From contig JADKCC010000038.1 of assembly GCA_016714785.1 (NCBI GenBank), forward strand, positions 1-64,000: a stretch of 64,000 nucleotides of DNA, in the 5' to 3' direction. The notes under the pieces were generated by a model. It was not told the origin of the DNA. It did not search any database and worked only from the letters and a program-made list of their open reading frames with translations. This DNA is from Saprospiraceae bacterium (lineage in GTDB: Bacteria > Bacteroidota > Bacteroidia > Chitinophagales > Saprospiraceae). Below, in pieces: positions 17,468-28,175 of this stretch. The number at the start of each line of letters is the position of its first letter. Within the stretch, counting starts at the first letter, position 1. The position numbers were made by a program, and so were the translations under genes.

Positions 17468-19393
17468 ATGAAAACATTTTTTAATTTAGTAATCTGTACC
17501 TTTTTATTTTTAAATATATCATTGGGACAACGTAATTGTGGTGCAATGGATGTATTGGAGCGCCAATTGATTGAAAATCCACAAATGTTGAAAAACATGG
17601 ATGAGATCGAGCGACAAGTGCAAGAGTATTTGAAAAATAACCCAAATGGATCGGGGCAAAGAACTGTCATAACTATTCCAACCGTCTTCCATGTTTTGTA
17701 TAGAACGACAGCAGAAAATATTTCAGATGCTCAAATACAAAGTCAACTTGCAGTTTTAAATCAAGATTTTACGGCTACCAATACGGATATTGGTAGCGTA
17801 CCAGCATTATTTTCAGGGTTGGTCTCGAACGTGGAAGTTCAATTTTGTTTAGCTACCCAAGATCCTACTGGAGCTGCTACTTCAGGTATTACTCGAAAGA
17901 GTACCACAAAAACATCCTGGGGTACAAATGATTCAGTTAAAAAGTCAAGCCAAGGCGGTACTGACCCCTGGAATGCAGCCAATTATCTAAATATTTGGGT
18001 TTGTAATATCGGTGGCGGTATTCTAGGATATGCGCAGTTTCCTGGTGGCTCTGCCGCAACCGATGGCGTTGTGTTAGATTATAGATATACTGGGACTATA
18101 GGAACAGCCACTGCTCCTTTTAATAAAGGAAGAACAGCCACCCATGAAGTAGGTCATTGGTTGAATCTAAGACATATTTGGGGAGATGCTACATGTGGAA
18201 GTGATCTAGTTTCTGACACGCCAACACATAATACATCCAATGGAGGTTGTCCTTCACATCCACATTATAGTACTTGTAGTGGTGCACCTGTAGAGATGAC
18301 TATGAATTATATGGATTACACAGATGATGCATGTATGTATATGTTTTCAGCTGGGCAAAAGACACGAATGCGTGCTGTTTTGGAAGGTAGTGGTGCACGT
18401 GCGAGCTTACAATCCTCACCTGGCTGCATGCCCCCATCAGGTGGCGGAAGCTGTAGCGCACCATCAGGATTGACAACTTCATCTATAACAGCTACTACAG
18501 CTACTAGCAGTTGGACTGTAGTTTCAGGTGCTACAACCTACACTTATGAGTTTAAAGAAAACTCATCGTCCACCTGGATAGTAAATACTGTTAGTAGTAC
18601 TTCTTTAAATTTGACTGGATTGGTTGCATCTACTACTTACAACACGAGAGTAAAAGCTAATTGTGCAGGTGGCTCAAGTGTATATTCTGCCACGGTAAAC
18701 TTTACGACTAGCGCTAGCTCATCATCATGTACCGATACTTATGAAAGCAATAATACTAAAAATACTTCAAAGACCATTCCTTTAGGAACCACAACAACGG
18801 CTAAAATTTCGAGTGCTAGTGACATCGATTGGTTTAAATTCAGCAGTAGTTCTAGTCAACGAAATGTACAAGTAACAATGACCAACTTACCTGCCGATTA
18901 CGATATGGAATTGTATAGGGGCAATACTTTCATTATGTTATCAGAAAATGATGGTACTAATGATGAGTTGGTCAAACATAATACGACCCAAAGTACAGCA
19001 ACCTATTATGTAAAAGTGTTTGGCTATAATGGAGCAAACAGTGCATCTTGCTATACTTTGTTGGCTCAAAGAAGTGCAAGCGCTTATAGGTCTGTAGGTG
19101 ATGATGAAGAACAAACCAATGGTGAATTGGTAAAGGAAGAGTTTTTGGTTTTTCCTAATCCAGCGAGTAGTGATATTACGTTGGTGGCACCATTCGGGAA
19201 ACATACAGATGGATATCTTACAATTTGTGATATTACTGGGAAAGTGATTATAACACAGAAAGTTACCGGAGACCGCAATGTTAAAACATTTAATATGGAC
19301 GTATCAAGTTTTGACAATGGATTATATTTTGTCAATTTTATTTCAGGAGATAAAACTCAAACTCAAAAGCTAGTGATCGCGGAAATGAAGTAA
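17468..19393 (+). CDS. Secreted M43 (cytophagalysin/pappalysin-type) metalloprotease with T9SS sorting domain
   Basis: 641-aa extracellular zinc protease. It has a signal peptide (ending SLGQ, about residue 20), then an M43 catalytic domain with HEVGHWLNLRH near residue 224 and the downstream MNYMDY Met-turn. A fibronectin type III domain (about 325-415), a pre-peptidase C-terminal domain (about 420-535; DTYESNNT, DIDWFKF, YDMELYRG) and a T9SS type A sorting domain (VFPNPASSDITL to the end) follow. Family members degrade extracellular protein. It is a single-gene unit with its own promoter and terminator. Confidence 0.9.
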   Translation: MKTFFNLVICTFLFLNISLGQRNCGAMDVLERQLIENPQMLKNMDEIERQVQEYLKNNPNGSGQRTVITIPTVFHVLYRTTAENISDAQIQSQLAVLNQDFTATNTDIGSVPALFSGLVSNVEVQFCLATQDPTGAATSGITRKSTTKTSWGTNDSVKKSSQGGTDPWNAANYLNIWVCNIGGGILGYAQFPGGSAATDGVVLDYRYTGTIGTATAPFNKGRTATHEVGHWLNLRHIWGDATCGSDLVSDTPTHNTSNGGCPSHPHYSTCSGAPVEMTMNYMDYTDDACMYMFSAGQKTRMRAVLEGSGARASLQSSPGCMPPSGGGSCSAPSGLTTSSITATTATSSWTVVSGATTYTYEFKENSSSTWIVNTVSSTSLNLTGLVASTTYNTRVKANCAGGSSVYSATVNFTTSASSSSCTDTYESNNTKNTSKTIPLGTTTTAKISSASDIDWFKFSSSSSQRNVQVTMTNLPADYDMELYRGNTFIMLSENDGTNDELVKHNTTQSTATYYVKVFGYNGANSASCYTLLAQRSASAYRSVGDDEEQTNGELVKEEFLVFPNPASSDITLVAPFGKHTDGYLTICDITGKVIITQKVTGDRNVKTFNMDVSSFDNGLYFVNFISGDKTQTQKLVIAEMK

Positions 19394-19428
19394 TGACAGC
19401 TATTAAATAATAAATCAAATCACTTTAA

Positions 19429-19466
19429 TAAGGGACAATATCTTGGATGTTGTCCCTTACTTTTTA
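19429..19466 (+). terminator. Rho-independent terminator after M43 protease
   Basis: TAAGGGACAA (19429-19438) pairs perfectly with TTGTCCCTTA (19450-19459), followed by CTTTTT. Confidence 0.75.
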
Positions 19467-19554
19467 GTAATATGGAAGGCTAATATGCAGATACATTTTT
19501 TTTAATATCAAATTTATTCGTAATATTACGCCCTAAATCAATATTCAAGTAAAT

Positions 19555-21960
19555 ATGAAACTCGATTTTAAATCAACATATACTTACCTTATACCAGTCA
19601 TTTTGATAGTATTGGTCAATATTTTGTATTTCTTGCCTCAGTTTGAAGGAAAAGTGGTAAGACAAGGAGATATTATCCAACATGTTGGGATGTCAAAAGA
19701 AGCAACTGATTATAGAGAGAAAACTGGGGAAGAAGCTTTATGGACAAACGCGATGTTTGGCGGTATGCCAACGTATCAAATTTCTGCAAAACCAAAGAAT
19801 AATCTATTGACCTATGTGGAAAAAACCATGTCACTTTATATTGGCAGACCTGCGGGCTATTTTATAGCAGGGATGATTGGGTTTTATGCTTTGATGTTGT
19901 TGCTTGGTGTCAGTCCTTGGCTTAGTTTACTTGGGGCATTTTTATTTGGTTTTACGACCAATAGCCTTACACTTTTTGAAGCAGGACATAATTCAAAATT
20001 GATGGCAATAATGACAAGTGCGCCAGTTATTGCAGGTGTATTATTGTTATTCAAAGAAAAATATCTTTTAGGTGCTGCTGTTTTTGGTGTGGCTTTAGGA
20101 GTAAATATTGGAGCCAACCATCCTCAGATGACATATTACCTTGCGATATGTATGATACTTTTGGTCATCATTCAATTAGTTAAAAGTGTAAAATCAGGAC
20201 AATTAGCTTCTTTCGGAAAAGCAGTAGGCATTATGTCAGTGGTTGCTATTTTGTCTGTGGGCTCTTCGGCTTCAAAATTATGGACTACTTATGAATACAC
20301 AAAAGAAACCATGCGTGGAGGCCAAATTCTTAAAGCTGATCCCAACGCATCTGTAAATGCAAATGCAACAGGTGGATTAGAATGGGATTATGCGATGCAA
20401 TGGAGTAATGGTCTTGGTGATGTTTTAGCAATTTTTATTCCCAAAGTAGTGGGTGGAGGATCTGGCGAATGGTTAGATGGCAAATCATCATTGGGTAAAG
20501 CGGTTGGTCAAAGACAGCCATTTCAGTTTGGAACTTATTTTGGATCCTTACCATTCACTAGTGGTCCGGCCTATTTTGGGGTAGTTGCTTTTTTCTTGTT
20601 TGTTTTAGGTCTATTTGTAGTAAAGGGAGAAATAAAATGGTGGATACTTGGAGCAGTTTTATTTACAATTTTACTTTCGATGGGGAAACATTTTGAGATA
20701 TTAAATCGCCTAATGTTTGACTATTTCCCTATGTTCAATAAATTTAGAGCGCCTTCATCTATACTCAGTGTTACAGCTATTTTTATTCCGATTTTAGGTG
20801 TTTTGGCACTTTCAGATATATTGAAAGCAGATAATAAAGAACAGTATATCAAACCACTTTTGATTTCATCGAGTATTTTAGGAGGTATTTCACTTTTTCT
20901 ATGGATTGCGGGTGGTTCATTTTTTGATTTCAATGCACCTGGTGATGAGCAGTATGCACAAATAAAAGATGCTGTAATTGACCAAAGAGCAGGAATGGTT
21001 GCTTCTTCAGCTTTGAGAAGTTTGATGTTTGTACTTATTGTAGCTGGTGCATTGTTAGCTTTTCTAAAGGATAAAATTAATCAAACAGTTTTAGTAGCAT
21101 TAATATCTGTTTTGGGTTTATTTGATTTGGTGCAAATAGGCAAAGGTTATTTGGATAAAAAAGATTTTGTAAGTAAATCGACTTATAAATCTGAATTTGA
21201 ACCTCGACAAGTGGATACACAAATACTGCAAGATAAAGATCCGAATTTTAGAGTTTTGGATGCTACGATTAATACTTTTAATTCAGCATCTACGTCTTTT
21301 TATCATAAGACTATTGGCGGATATAGTGCAGTGAAAATGCAAAGATACCAAGATCTAATAGAACGTCATATTTCACAAAATAATATAGAAGTGTTCAATA
21401 TGCTGAACACAAAATATTTCATCATCAAAGGACAAGATGGCAATCCTACTTCACAAAGAAACCCGGCAGCACTGGGTAATGCTTGGTTTGTAAATAACAT
21501 TAAAATGGTGCCAAATGCTAATGCTGAAATAGATTCTTTAAATGGTTTTGACCCAGCAGGAGATGCTATCATTCATGAGGAATTTAAAGATTATGTATCA
21601 GGATTGAAACCTTCAAAAAATGGTAGTATTACACTAACTACATACTCGCCCAATAAAATTGAATATGAAAGTAATACTGAGGGCGAACAATTGGCAGTAT
21701 TTTCAGAAATATGGTATGGCCCAAATAAAGGATGGCAAGCTTACATTGATGGAAAAGCTGTAGATCACATCAGAGCTAATTATGTGTTGAGAGCTTTGAA
21801 AGTACCTTCAGGAAAGCATACCATAGTTTTTGAATTCAAACCAAAGGCATATTATCTAGGAGAAACCATTAGTTTGATCTGTTCGGGTATTTTATTGGCT
21901 TTACTTGGTTTAGTTATATTTAAGGCTTTTCGGAAGGATGAGAAAGTTAGCATAGCATAG
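19555..21960 (+). CDS. YfhO-family membrane protein
   Basis: 801-aa inner-membrane protein with about 12-14 hydrophobic segments and a soluble region near residues 540-760, ending in one more membrane segment. It shows the YfhO-family features RQGDIIQHVGMSKEA near the N-terminus, a GHNSKLMAI loop, and PNKIEYESNTEGEQLAVFSEIWYGPNKGW in outline in the C-terminal soluble part. Family members are thought to be lipid-linked glycosyltransferases acting on envelope polymers. It is followed after 9 nt by a glycosyltransferase and then wecB, which supports a role in surface glycan synthesis. Confidence 0.82.
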   Translation: MKLDFKSTYTYLIPVILIVLVNILYFLPQFEGKVVRQGDIIQHVGMSKEATDYREKTGEEALWTNAMFGGMPTYQISAKPKNNLLTYVEKTMSLYIGRPAGYFIAGMIGFYALMLLLGVSPWLSLLGAFLFGFTTNSLTLFEAGHNSKLMAIMTSAPVIAGVLLLFKEKYLLGAAVFGVALGVNIGANHPQMTYYLAICMILLVIIQLVKSVKSGQLASFGKAVGIMSVVAILSVGSSASKLWTTYEYTKETMRGGQILKADPNASVNANATGGLEWDYAMQWSNGLGDVLAIFIPKVVGGGSGEWLDGKSSLGKAVGQRQPFQFGTYFGSLPFTSGPAYFGVVAFFLFVLGLFVVKGEIKWWILGAVLFTILLSMGKHFEILNRLMFDYFPMFNKFRAPSSILSVTAIFIPILGVLALSDILKADNKEQYIKPLLISSSILGGISLFLWIAGGSFFDFNAPGDEQYAQIKDAVIDQRAGMVASSALRSLMFVLIVAGALLAFLKDKINQTVLVALISVLGLFDLVQIGKGYLDKKDFVSKSTYKSEFEPRQVDTQILQDKDPNFRVLDATINTFNSASTSFYHKTIGGYSAVKMQRYQDLIERHISQNNIEVFNMLNTKYFIIKGQDGNPTSQRNPAALGNAWFVNNIKMVPNANAEIDSLNGFDPAGDAIIHEEFKDYVSGLKPSKNGSITLTTYSPNKIEYESNTEGEQLAVFSEIWYGPNKGWQAYIDGKAVDHIRANYVLRALKVPSGKHTIVFEFKPKAYYLGETISLICSGILLALLGLVIFKAFRKDEKVSIA

Positions 21961-21969
21961 AATTAAGGG

Positions 21970-23271
21970 ATGAAGAAGGTCTTGATCATTACTTATTATT
22001 GGCCCCCGGCTGGCGGTGGTGGTGTGCAACGATGGGTAAAGTTTGTTAAATATTTGCGAGACTTTGGATGGGAGCCTATAGTTTTTACTGTTAAGGATGG
22101 CAGTTATCCAATCATAGATGCTACTTTGCAAAATGAAGTGCCGGATGGAGTAGAAGTAATCAAATCTCCCATATTTGAACCCTATGATTGGTATAAAAGA
22201 CTGCTGGGCAAAAGTGGAAAAGAAAAAGTTGACGCTAATTTCCTTTCAGAGGGTAAAAAAATGAATTGGAAAGATAAGCTGGCAGTCTGGATAAGAGGCA
22301 ATTTTTTCATACCAGATGCAAGGGCATTTTGGGTTAGACCTTCAAAAAAGTTATTAGATAAATACCTTTTTGAAAATCAAATAGATGCAGTGGTGAGTTC
22401 TGGTCCGCCTCATTCTTGCCATCTTATTGCTTTAGGAGTTAAAAATAAATATAATTTGCCGTGGATTGTTGACTATAGAGACCCATGGACACAAATAGAT
22501 TATTTTAATGATTTAGGATTGACAGCATGGGCGCGTAAAAAACATGAACATCTAGAGAAAATGGTCTTGGATCGATGCAATATTATAATCACTGTAGGTA
22601 AGACCATGGCAGAAGATTTACTTAGTATTACTGAGAATAGGAAAGAAGTTATCACCAATGGATATGACGAGACGGATAGGCCTAGTTCTGATACTAATTT
22701 GGATGACGGCTTTACAGTAACCTATATTGGAACGATGAACGATGCTCGCAATCCATCGGTATTATGGGAAGCATTATCACAGCTAAAAAATGAAAATCAT
22801 CCATTAATCCAAAAGATAAGCGTAAATCTGGTAGGTAAACCTGAACAAATAATTCATTCGAGTATCGAAAAGTATGGTATTTCAAACTTGGTCAAATTTT
22901 GTGGTTATGTCACACACCAAGAAGCCATTAATTATCAAAATGCAAGTAGAGTTTTGCTATTAATAATCAACAAAACTTCCAATAATAAATCTATACTGAC
23001 AGGTAAAATATTCGAATATCTGGCTTCAGGACGGCCTATTTTGTGTATTGGACCAAATGATGGAGATGCTGCAGCAATTTTGAAAGATGCGCAAAGTGGC
23101 TTCATTTATGATTATGAAGACGTAGGAGGCATTAAAAAGTACTTGATAGATGCTTTTAATTTGTATGCTAAAAATGAATCTGTTGCAAGATCTACCAATA
23201 TTGAAAAATATTCCAGAAAATATCTGACTGAAAAATTAGTTGGGTTGTTAAATGAAATTTCACAAAAATAA
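21970..23271 (+). CDS. Family 4-type glycosyltransferase
   Basis: 433-aa cytoplasmic GT-B glycosyltransferase. The N-terminal acceptor-binding motif PPAGGGGVQRWVKFVKYL is at residues 12-29, and the C-terminal donor domain has ILTGKIFEYLASGRPILCIG near residues 345-360 with the family glutamate. It sits between the YfhO gene and wecB with gaps of 9 and 12 nt, so the three are probably co-transcribed. The sugar transferred is not known; an N-acetylhexosamine is suggested by wecB. Confidence 0.85.
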   Translation: MKKVLIITYYWPPAGGGGVQRWVKFVKYLRDFGWEPIVFTVKDGSYPIIDATLQNEVPDGVEVIKSPIFEPYDWYKRLLGKSGKEKVDANFLSEGKKMNWKDKLAVWIRGNFFIPDARAFWVRPSKKLLDKYLFENQIDAVVSSGPPHSCHLIALGVKNKYNLPWIVDYRDPWTQIDYFNDLGLTAWARKKHEHLEKMVLDRCNIIITVGKTMAEDLLSITENRKEVITNGYDETDRPSSDTNLDDGFTVTYIGTMNDARNPSVLWEALSQLKNENHPLIQKISVNLVGKPEQIIHSSIEKYGISNLVKFCGYVTHQEAINYQNASRVLLLIINKTSNNKSILTGKIFEYLASGRPILCIGPNDGDAAAILKDAQSGFIYDYEDVGGIKKYLIDAFNLYAKNESVARSTNIEKYSRKYLTEKLVGLLNEISQK

Positions 23272-23283
23272 AATTGAACCATT

Positions 23284-24362
23284 TTGAAGATTGTCACCAT
23301 CGTAGGCGCTCGACCACAGTTTATTAAAGCATCAGCACTTAGCAGAGCGATAAGTCAGCACAAAAGCATTGAAGAGATAATTGTGCATACGGGACAACAT
23401 TTTGATGCTAATATGAGCGATATATTTTTTGATGAAATGGAGATCCCAAAACCCAAATATCATCTTGATATTAATTCACTAAGTCATGGAGCGATGACGG
23501 GAAGAATGTTGGAAGCAATAGAAAAAGTATTGATAACTGAAAAGCCGGATTTTGTTTTAGTTTATGGCGATACAAATTCTACACTGGCAGGCGCCTTGGC
23601 TGCTAAGAAGTTACACATAAAAGTAGCTCATGTAGAGGCAGGCTTACGCTCATTCAATATGGAGATGCCAGAAGAAATAAACCGAATATTGACGGATAGA
23701 ATATCTGATATCCTTTTTTGCCCGACACAGACTGCTATCAATAATCTACAAAACGAAGGTTTTGGACAATTTACAAGTCAAATAGTGTTAAGTGGTGATA
23801 TTATGTATGATGCTGCTTTATTTTATAAGGCAAAAGCGGATGAAAAGAGTAACATTCTTAAAGAATTTGCTTTGGACAAAGATAACTATATTCTTGCTAC
23901 TATCCATAGACAAGAAAATACAGATGATAAGTTAAGACTCACTAATATCATTCAAGCGCTCAATGAAATAAATAAGACCAAAAGGGTTATCGTGCCGCTG
24001 CATCCTCGCACAAAAAAGCTTTTGGAAATTCATGGAATTGAAATAGATTTTACTATCATGGACCCTGTGGGTTACCTTGATATGATAGCTTTGACATCCA
24101 ATGCATTTATGGTATTTACAGATAGTGGTGGGCTACAAAAAGAAGCATTTTTCTTTGGTAAATACTGCCTTACAATGAGAGATCAGACTGAATGGGTAGA
24201 GTTGGTAGAAGGAGGATTCAATAGTTTGGTGGGTGCTGATCAAAAAGCGATATTAAGCACTTTTACAATTTGGATATTAAAAATATCGATTTTAGCGTAA
24301 ATTTATACGGTGATGGGAAAACGGCTTCTAAAATATTGGATTATATCGTTGGAATTTCTTGA
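23284..24362 (+). CDS. wecB: UDP-N-acetylglucosamine 2-epimerase (WecB type), one frameshift
   Basis: Non-hydrolysing epimerase converting UDP-GlcNAc to UDP-ManNAc for surface polysaccharide. Features are IVGARPQFIKASAL, HTGQHFD, YGDTNSTLAGALAA, HVEAGLRSFNMEMPEEINR, HPRTKK and TDSGGLQKEAFFFGKYCLTMRDQTEW. The read frame stops at 24300 as STFTIWILKISILA. Adding one T to the TTTT run near 24266 restores STFYNLDIKNIDFSVNLYGDG...DYIVGIS with a stop at 24360-24362 and about 359 aa, the normal length. The start codon is TTG, placed exactly at the family N-terminus MKIVTIVGARPQ. Confidence 0.9.
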
Positions 24363-24394
24363 AATAAAAAGTGAACATAAAATTTAATCATTCA

Positions 24395-25794
24395 TTATTT
24401 CAATGCACTATCTAAAATAGCCGTTAAACTTTTATCAGAAGGTCTTGGCGCGTTCGCATTGATAATGTTACCTTGTTTATCAATAATTATAAATCTTGGT
24501 ATGCCACTTATCCGATAGTCGGAGACTATTTTTGAATTCCATGCCTGATCGGCAATGAGTTGAATGCCCACCATGTTTTTTTGTTTAAGCATAGCTTCCC
24601 AGGCAGGTTTGTCTTGATCTATGGATATACTTACAAATGCGATGTCATTATTTCCTTTGTAGTTTTCTTGCAGTTTTTCTAAAAAAGGTAATTCCCGCAG
24701 ACAAGGTCCACACCAAGTTGCCCAAATATCGATGTAAATGACTTTACCTATGAAGGTGGATGTGCCATATTTTTTACCGGTTAAATTTTGATACTCCCAC
24801 GAAGGGGCTTTTTTTCCTGCCAAAATATGTCTCCAACCATTGAAAACAGTATTTATTTCTTCATTATAAATTTTGTTTGTTTGAAGTTTCGTATATTCTT
24901 CTATGACCAAGGCTACATCATTTACAGACATTTGCATGCCTTCATTTAGCAATTGATAATAGAGGAGTTCCTTAACCTTTAAACTTTGGAATTTTTCCTT
25001 GATACTGTCAAATTTCTTTACAAATATAGGTTTTTCAGCATCAGAAGAATCCAACTTCGTTTTGAAATCTAAATATAATGGCAAAAAATCATGATAGGAA
25101 GGAACCATAAGCTTATCATCGCTATCTACCTCTATATTCTGCAAAAAGCTATCATACGTTTCGGAAAGTATCAAAATGCTATCAGGTTTTACATACTCAT
25201 AATAGGTAGGGTAGTTCATTTTTATTATCGAAGCATTATATGCAATTTCATCCGTGATTAATTCTGCAAACGTTTCATCAAATGGACTATTTGATTTTTG
25301 GTACTCTTGCTGTTGTGTTATAATATTTTGCGTCCTAATTTCTACTGCTTTAATGAAGTCTTCTTCTTTTTGTCCATAAAAAACTGGAAATCTTGATCAG
25401 GAGCGTTTGATATTGCCATTTCATAACTTACTAGGTATTTATTTTCGTTACTATGGTCTCCTTTGAAATGGATGTTTGTAATATTTCTATAATCAGCTTG
25501 CAATGATATTCGATCACCAGGCACAATAAAAATATTAATGGATCGGTAACCCACGATCAGTTTATAAATACCTGCTTTAATAAGTTCTGTTTGGATGAAA
25601 AATTTGCCTGTTGGATCTAATGTTGACTTTATTTCTTGGTCACCTTTCAAAATAATTATCGGAGTCTCTGCAGATGTTATTTGACCTTCCACTACTGTTG
25701 TGGTAGGTTTGTAGGTTGTAGGTTTATTTTTACATCCCAATAATGAAAAAAAACTAACTAAAATAGGAAGGATTATATATTTGAAATGCATCAT
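24395..25794 (-). CDS. TlpA-like thiol-disulfide lipoprotein, one frameshift
   Basis: Cell-envelope lipoprotein of about 466 aa after frame repair. The signal (MHFKYIILPILVSFFSLLGC) ends in a lipobox cysteine. An N-terminal DUF4369-like beta domain, a helical middle and a C-terminal thioredoxin domain with ATWCGPCLRELPFL follow. This is the common TlpA/ResA layout of Bacteroidota, likely a disulfide reductase in the periplasm. The frame breaks near 25364 at MDKKKKTSLKQ-stop. One more A in the AAAAA run gives MDKKEEDFIKAVEIRTQN and joins both halves. Start is ATG 25791 or 25794. Confidence 0.85.
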
Positions 25795-25913
25795 ATAAGT
25801 ATTGAAGATAAATATTAATGGCAAAAATACTTATAAAAGCCATTCTCTCATAATAGTATTAATATGTATGGCAAACATTAAACAAAGATTAACAGCAATT
25901 CGATTGAGCTATT

Positions 25914-26606
25914 TTAGTATTTCATCATCATCAAACCGACCAAACCAGCAGTTTCTGTTCGTAATCGTGATGAACCAAGAGATACAGATTGGAAATCTAC
26001 TTTTTGGGCACTTATGATTTCGTCTTTAGTGAAATCTCCTTCTGGGCCTATCATAAGTAGTGCACTTTTTGTTTTATCCATTGTTTCATATAATAATTTA
26101 GTAGTACCATCACAGTGTGCGATGAATTTCTGTTTGTAGAAAGAAGGAATGGCTAAGTTGAATTCTTTTAAATTTTTAAAGCTCTGGATATTTGGCAAAT
26201 AAACATTCATAGATTGCTTCATTGCTGAAATGGCAATTTTTTCTATTCTTTGTAGGTTTATTGATTTTTTTTCGGTACGGTCTGTGTGAATAAAATATAT
26301 ATCGGATATGCCTATTTCTATTGCTTTTTCAACAAACCACTCTATTCGGCTTGCGTTTTTAGTAGGTGCGATGGCTATACCAATCTTTGGTTCTGGTATA
26401 TTTTTAATAGTTATTGATTGAATTTCACATTTAGTAGAGTGTTTTTGAATCGCGATAATTTTACAAGAATATATATTTCCTTTTCCATCAGTAATATCAA
26501 TTATATCATCAATATTTTTTCTTAATACTTTACTGCAGTGCAAGTGTTCGTCGAGTGTTAAAGTGATTACGTTTGAAAGGATATCGTCGGAATAAAAAAG
26601 GAACAT
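25914..26606 (-). CDS. rsmE: 16S rRNA (uracil-1498-N3)-methyltransferase
   Basis: 230-aa SPOUT methyltransferase that methylates U1498 of 16S rRNA with S-adenosylmethionine. It has an N-terminal PUA-like region (residues 1-70; HLHCSKVLRKNIDD) and the C-terminal knotted domain with IAIAPTKNASRIEWFVEKAIEIG, IGPEGDFTKDEI and SLGSSRLRTETAGL, all family signatures. ATG 26606 (MFLFYSDD) is chosen over an in-frame ATG 18 nt upstream because the family starts at this point. Confidence 0.93.
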   Translation of the reverse strand: MFLFYSDDILSNVITLTLDEHLHCSKVLRKNIDDIIDITDGKGNIYSCKIIAIQKHSTKCEIQSITIKNIPEPKIGIAIAPTKNASRIEWFVEKAIEIGISDIYFIHTDRTEKKSINLQRIEKIAISAMKQSMNVYLPNIQSFKNLKEFNLAIPSFYKQKFIAHCDGTTKLLYETMDKTKSALLMIGPEGDFTKDEIISAQKVDFQSVSLGSSRLRTETAGLVGLMMMKY

Positions 26607-26759
26607 ATTGCTGAATTTTAGCATAAAGCTATGGATTATTTCAATAATAATAGTGTGAATCCTGAATATTGCATTAAATTTGCCACTTATTTTTAATAAA
26701 ATGAGGGTAAAGTAGCTTTAAAAGTATGTATAGAAATGTATATTTTAAACCTATTTAGT

Positions 26760-26767
26760 TAACTTTG
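26760..26767 (+). promoter_or_regulatory. -7 element for rseP-hscB
   Basis: TAACTTTG matches TAnnTTTG, about 90 nt before the rseP ATG. No clear -33 TTTG is seen at the right distance. Confidence 0.35.
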
Positions 26768-26855
26768 GAACAATCTATATTGATAGTGCAACAATACCCA
26801 AATAAAATTCGTTTATTATTGTTTATAAATATAAATTTGAAATAAAATTCCAAAA

Positions 26856-28175
26856 ATGGATAAAGTAAATTTAGCATTACAGCTCATATTAAGTCTTTCT
26901 ATACTTGTAGTTTTGCATGAAATGGGACATTATTTACCTGCAAAATGGTTCAAAACTAGAGTAGAGAAATTTTATTTGTTTTTTGACCCATATTTTTCAT
27001 TGTTTAAAAAACAAATTGGTGATACTGAGTGGGGCATTGGCTGGATTCCTTTTGGTGGCTATGTAAAGATAGCAGGAATGATAGATGAAAGTATGGATAA
27101 GGAGCAAATGAAGCAACCAGCACAACCTTGGGAGTTTCGATCCAAAAAAGCATGGCAAAGACTCATAATTATGATAGGAGGTGTTACTGTCAATTTCATT
27201 TTAGGTATATTGATATTTGCAATGATGATGCTCTATTGGGGAGAGAGTTACATTAAGACAGAAGATGCCAAATATGGAATGGTCGTTGATTCTATGGGTA
27301 TGAAATTAGGTTTGCAGGATGGAGATAAAGTTTTAGCAGTAGGCGGTGTACCGATGACTAAGTTTAATTCTGGATTGGTCAATAATGAAATAATCATCAA
27401 TGAAGCCAAAGAATTAGAGGTATCTCGTGATGGTAACAAAGTTATATTACCTGTTCCTTCTGACTTTGTCGGAGAGATTACAAAGTACGAAAATAGAGGA
27501 CAAGCTCTTTTTCAACCAAGAGTAAAATTGGAGATTAAAAAAGTGGTAGAAGATGGCTCAGCCGCTAAAGCAGGGCTGAAAAACGGAATTGCAATATTGA
27601 ATGTAAATGGAAAACCAACTGAATATCAGCACGAATTTAGAATGATATTGCAAGAACTTAAAGGTAAGCAGGCAGATATTCAGTATGTTTTGGATAATGA
27701 CACACTCACAACTAAAGTGGATATATCAGAAAAGGGCACAATAGGAGTTGAATTGGAAGGACTAAATGTATCCTTTCAAAAATACAGTGTGTTAGAGGCC
27801 TTGCCAAAAGGTGCTTCCATGGCTGTAGGATTTTTGGGCAGCCAACTGAAAGCATTTGGGCAGATATTTTCTGGCAAAATCAAAGCAAAAGACTCTTTAG
27901 GTAGTGTGTTTTCAATAGCTACCATGTTTGATTCTGGATGGGATTGGCGCGTTTTTTGGAATATTACGGCTTCTTTATCTATATTATTAGCATTTTTTAA
28001 TCTTTTACCTATACCAGCACTAGATGGTGGTTATGTAGTTTTTCTTTTATGGGAAGTCATCACTGGCAAGGTACCTAGTGATAGGTTTATGGAAATTGTC
28101 AATTATATTGGTTTTATAGTTTTAATGGGATTAATGATATTCGCATTAGGCTTAGATATTTCTCGTTGGTTCTGA
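26856..28175 (+). CDS. rseP: Site-2 intramembrane metalloprotease RseP
   Basis: 439-aa inner-membrane zinc protease. The zinc motif HEMGH is at residues 22-26 in the first membrane segment. Conserved QIGDTEWGIGWIPFGGYVKIAGM follows, then two PDZ-like regions (about 130-205 and 220-300) and the C-terminal NLLPIPALDGG, which gives the third zinc ligand Asp. Length fits RseP. It cleaves membrane-bound anti-sigma factors or leftover signal peptides. Its stop overlaps the hscB start (TGATG), so the two genes are translationally coupled. Confidence 0.94.
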   Translation: MDKVNLALQLILSLSILVVLHEMGHYLPAKWFKTRVEKFYLFFDPYFSLFKKQIGDTEWGIGWIPFGGYVKIAGMIDESMDKEQMKQPAQPWEFRSKKAWQRLIIMIGGVTVNFILGILIFAMMMLYWGESYIKTEDAKYGMVVDSMGMKLGLQDGDKVLAVGGVPMTKFNSGLVNNEIIINEAKELEVSRDGNKVILPVPSDFVGEITKYENRGQALFQPRVKLEIKKVVEDGSAAKAGLKNGIAILNVNGKPTEYQHEFRMILQELKGKQADIQYVLDNDTLTTKVDISEKGTIGVELEGLNVSFQKYSVLEALPKGASMAVGFLGSQLKAFGQIFSGKIKAKDSLGSVFSIATMFDSGWDWRVFWNITASLSILLAFFNLLPIPALDGGYVVFLLWEVITGKVPSDRFMEIVNYIGFIVLMGLMIFALGLDISRWF

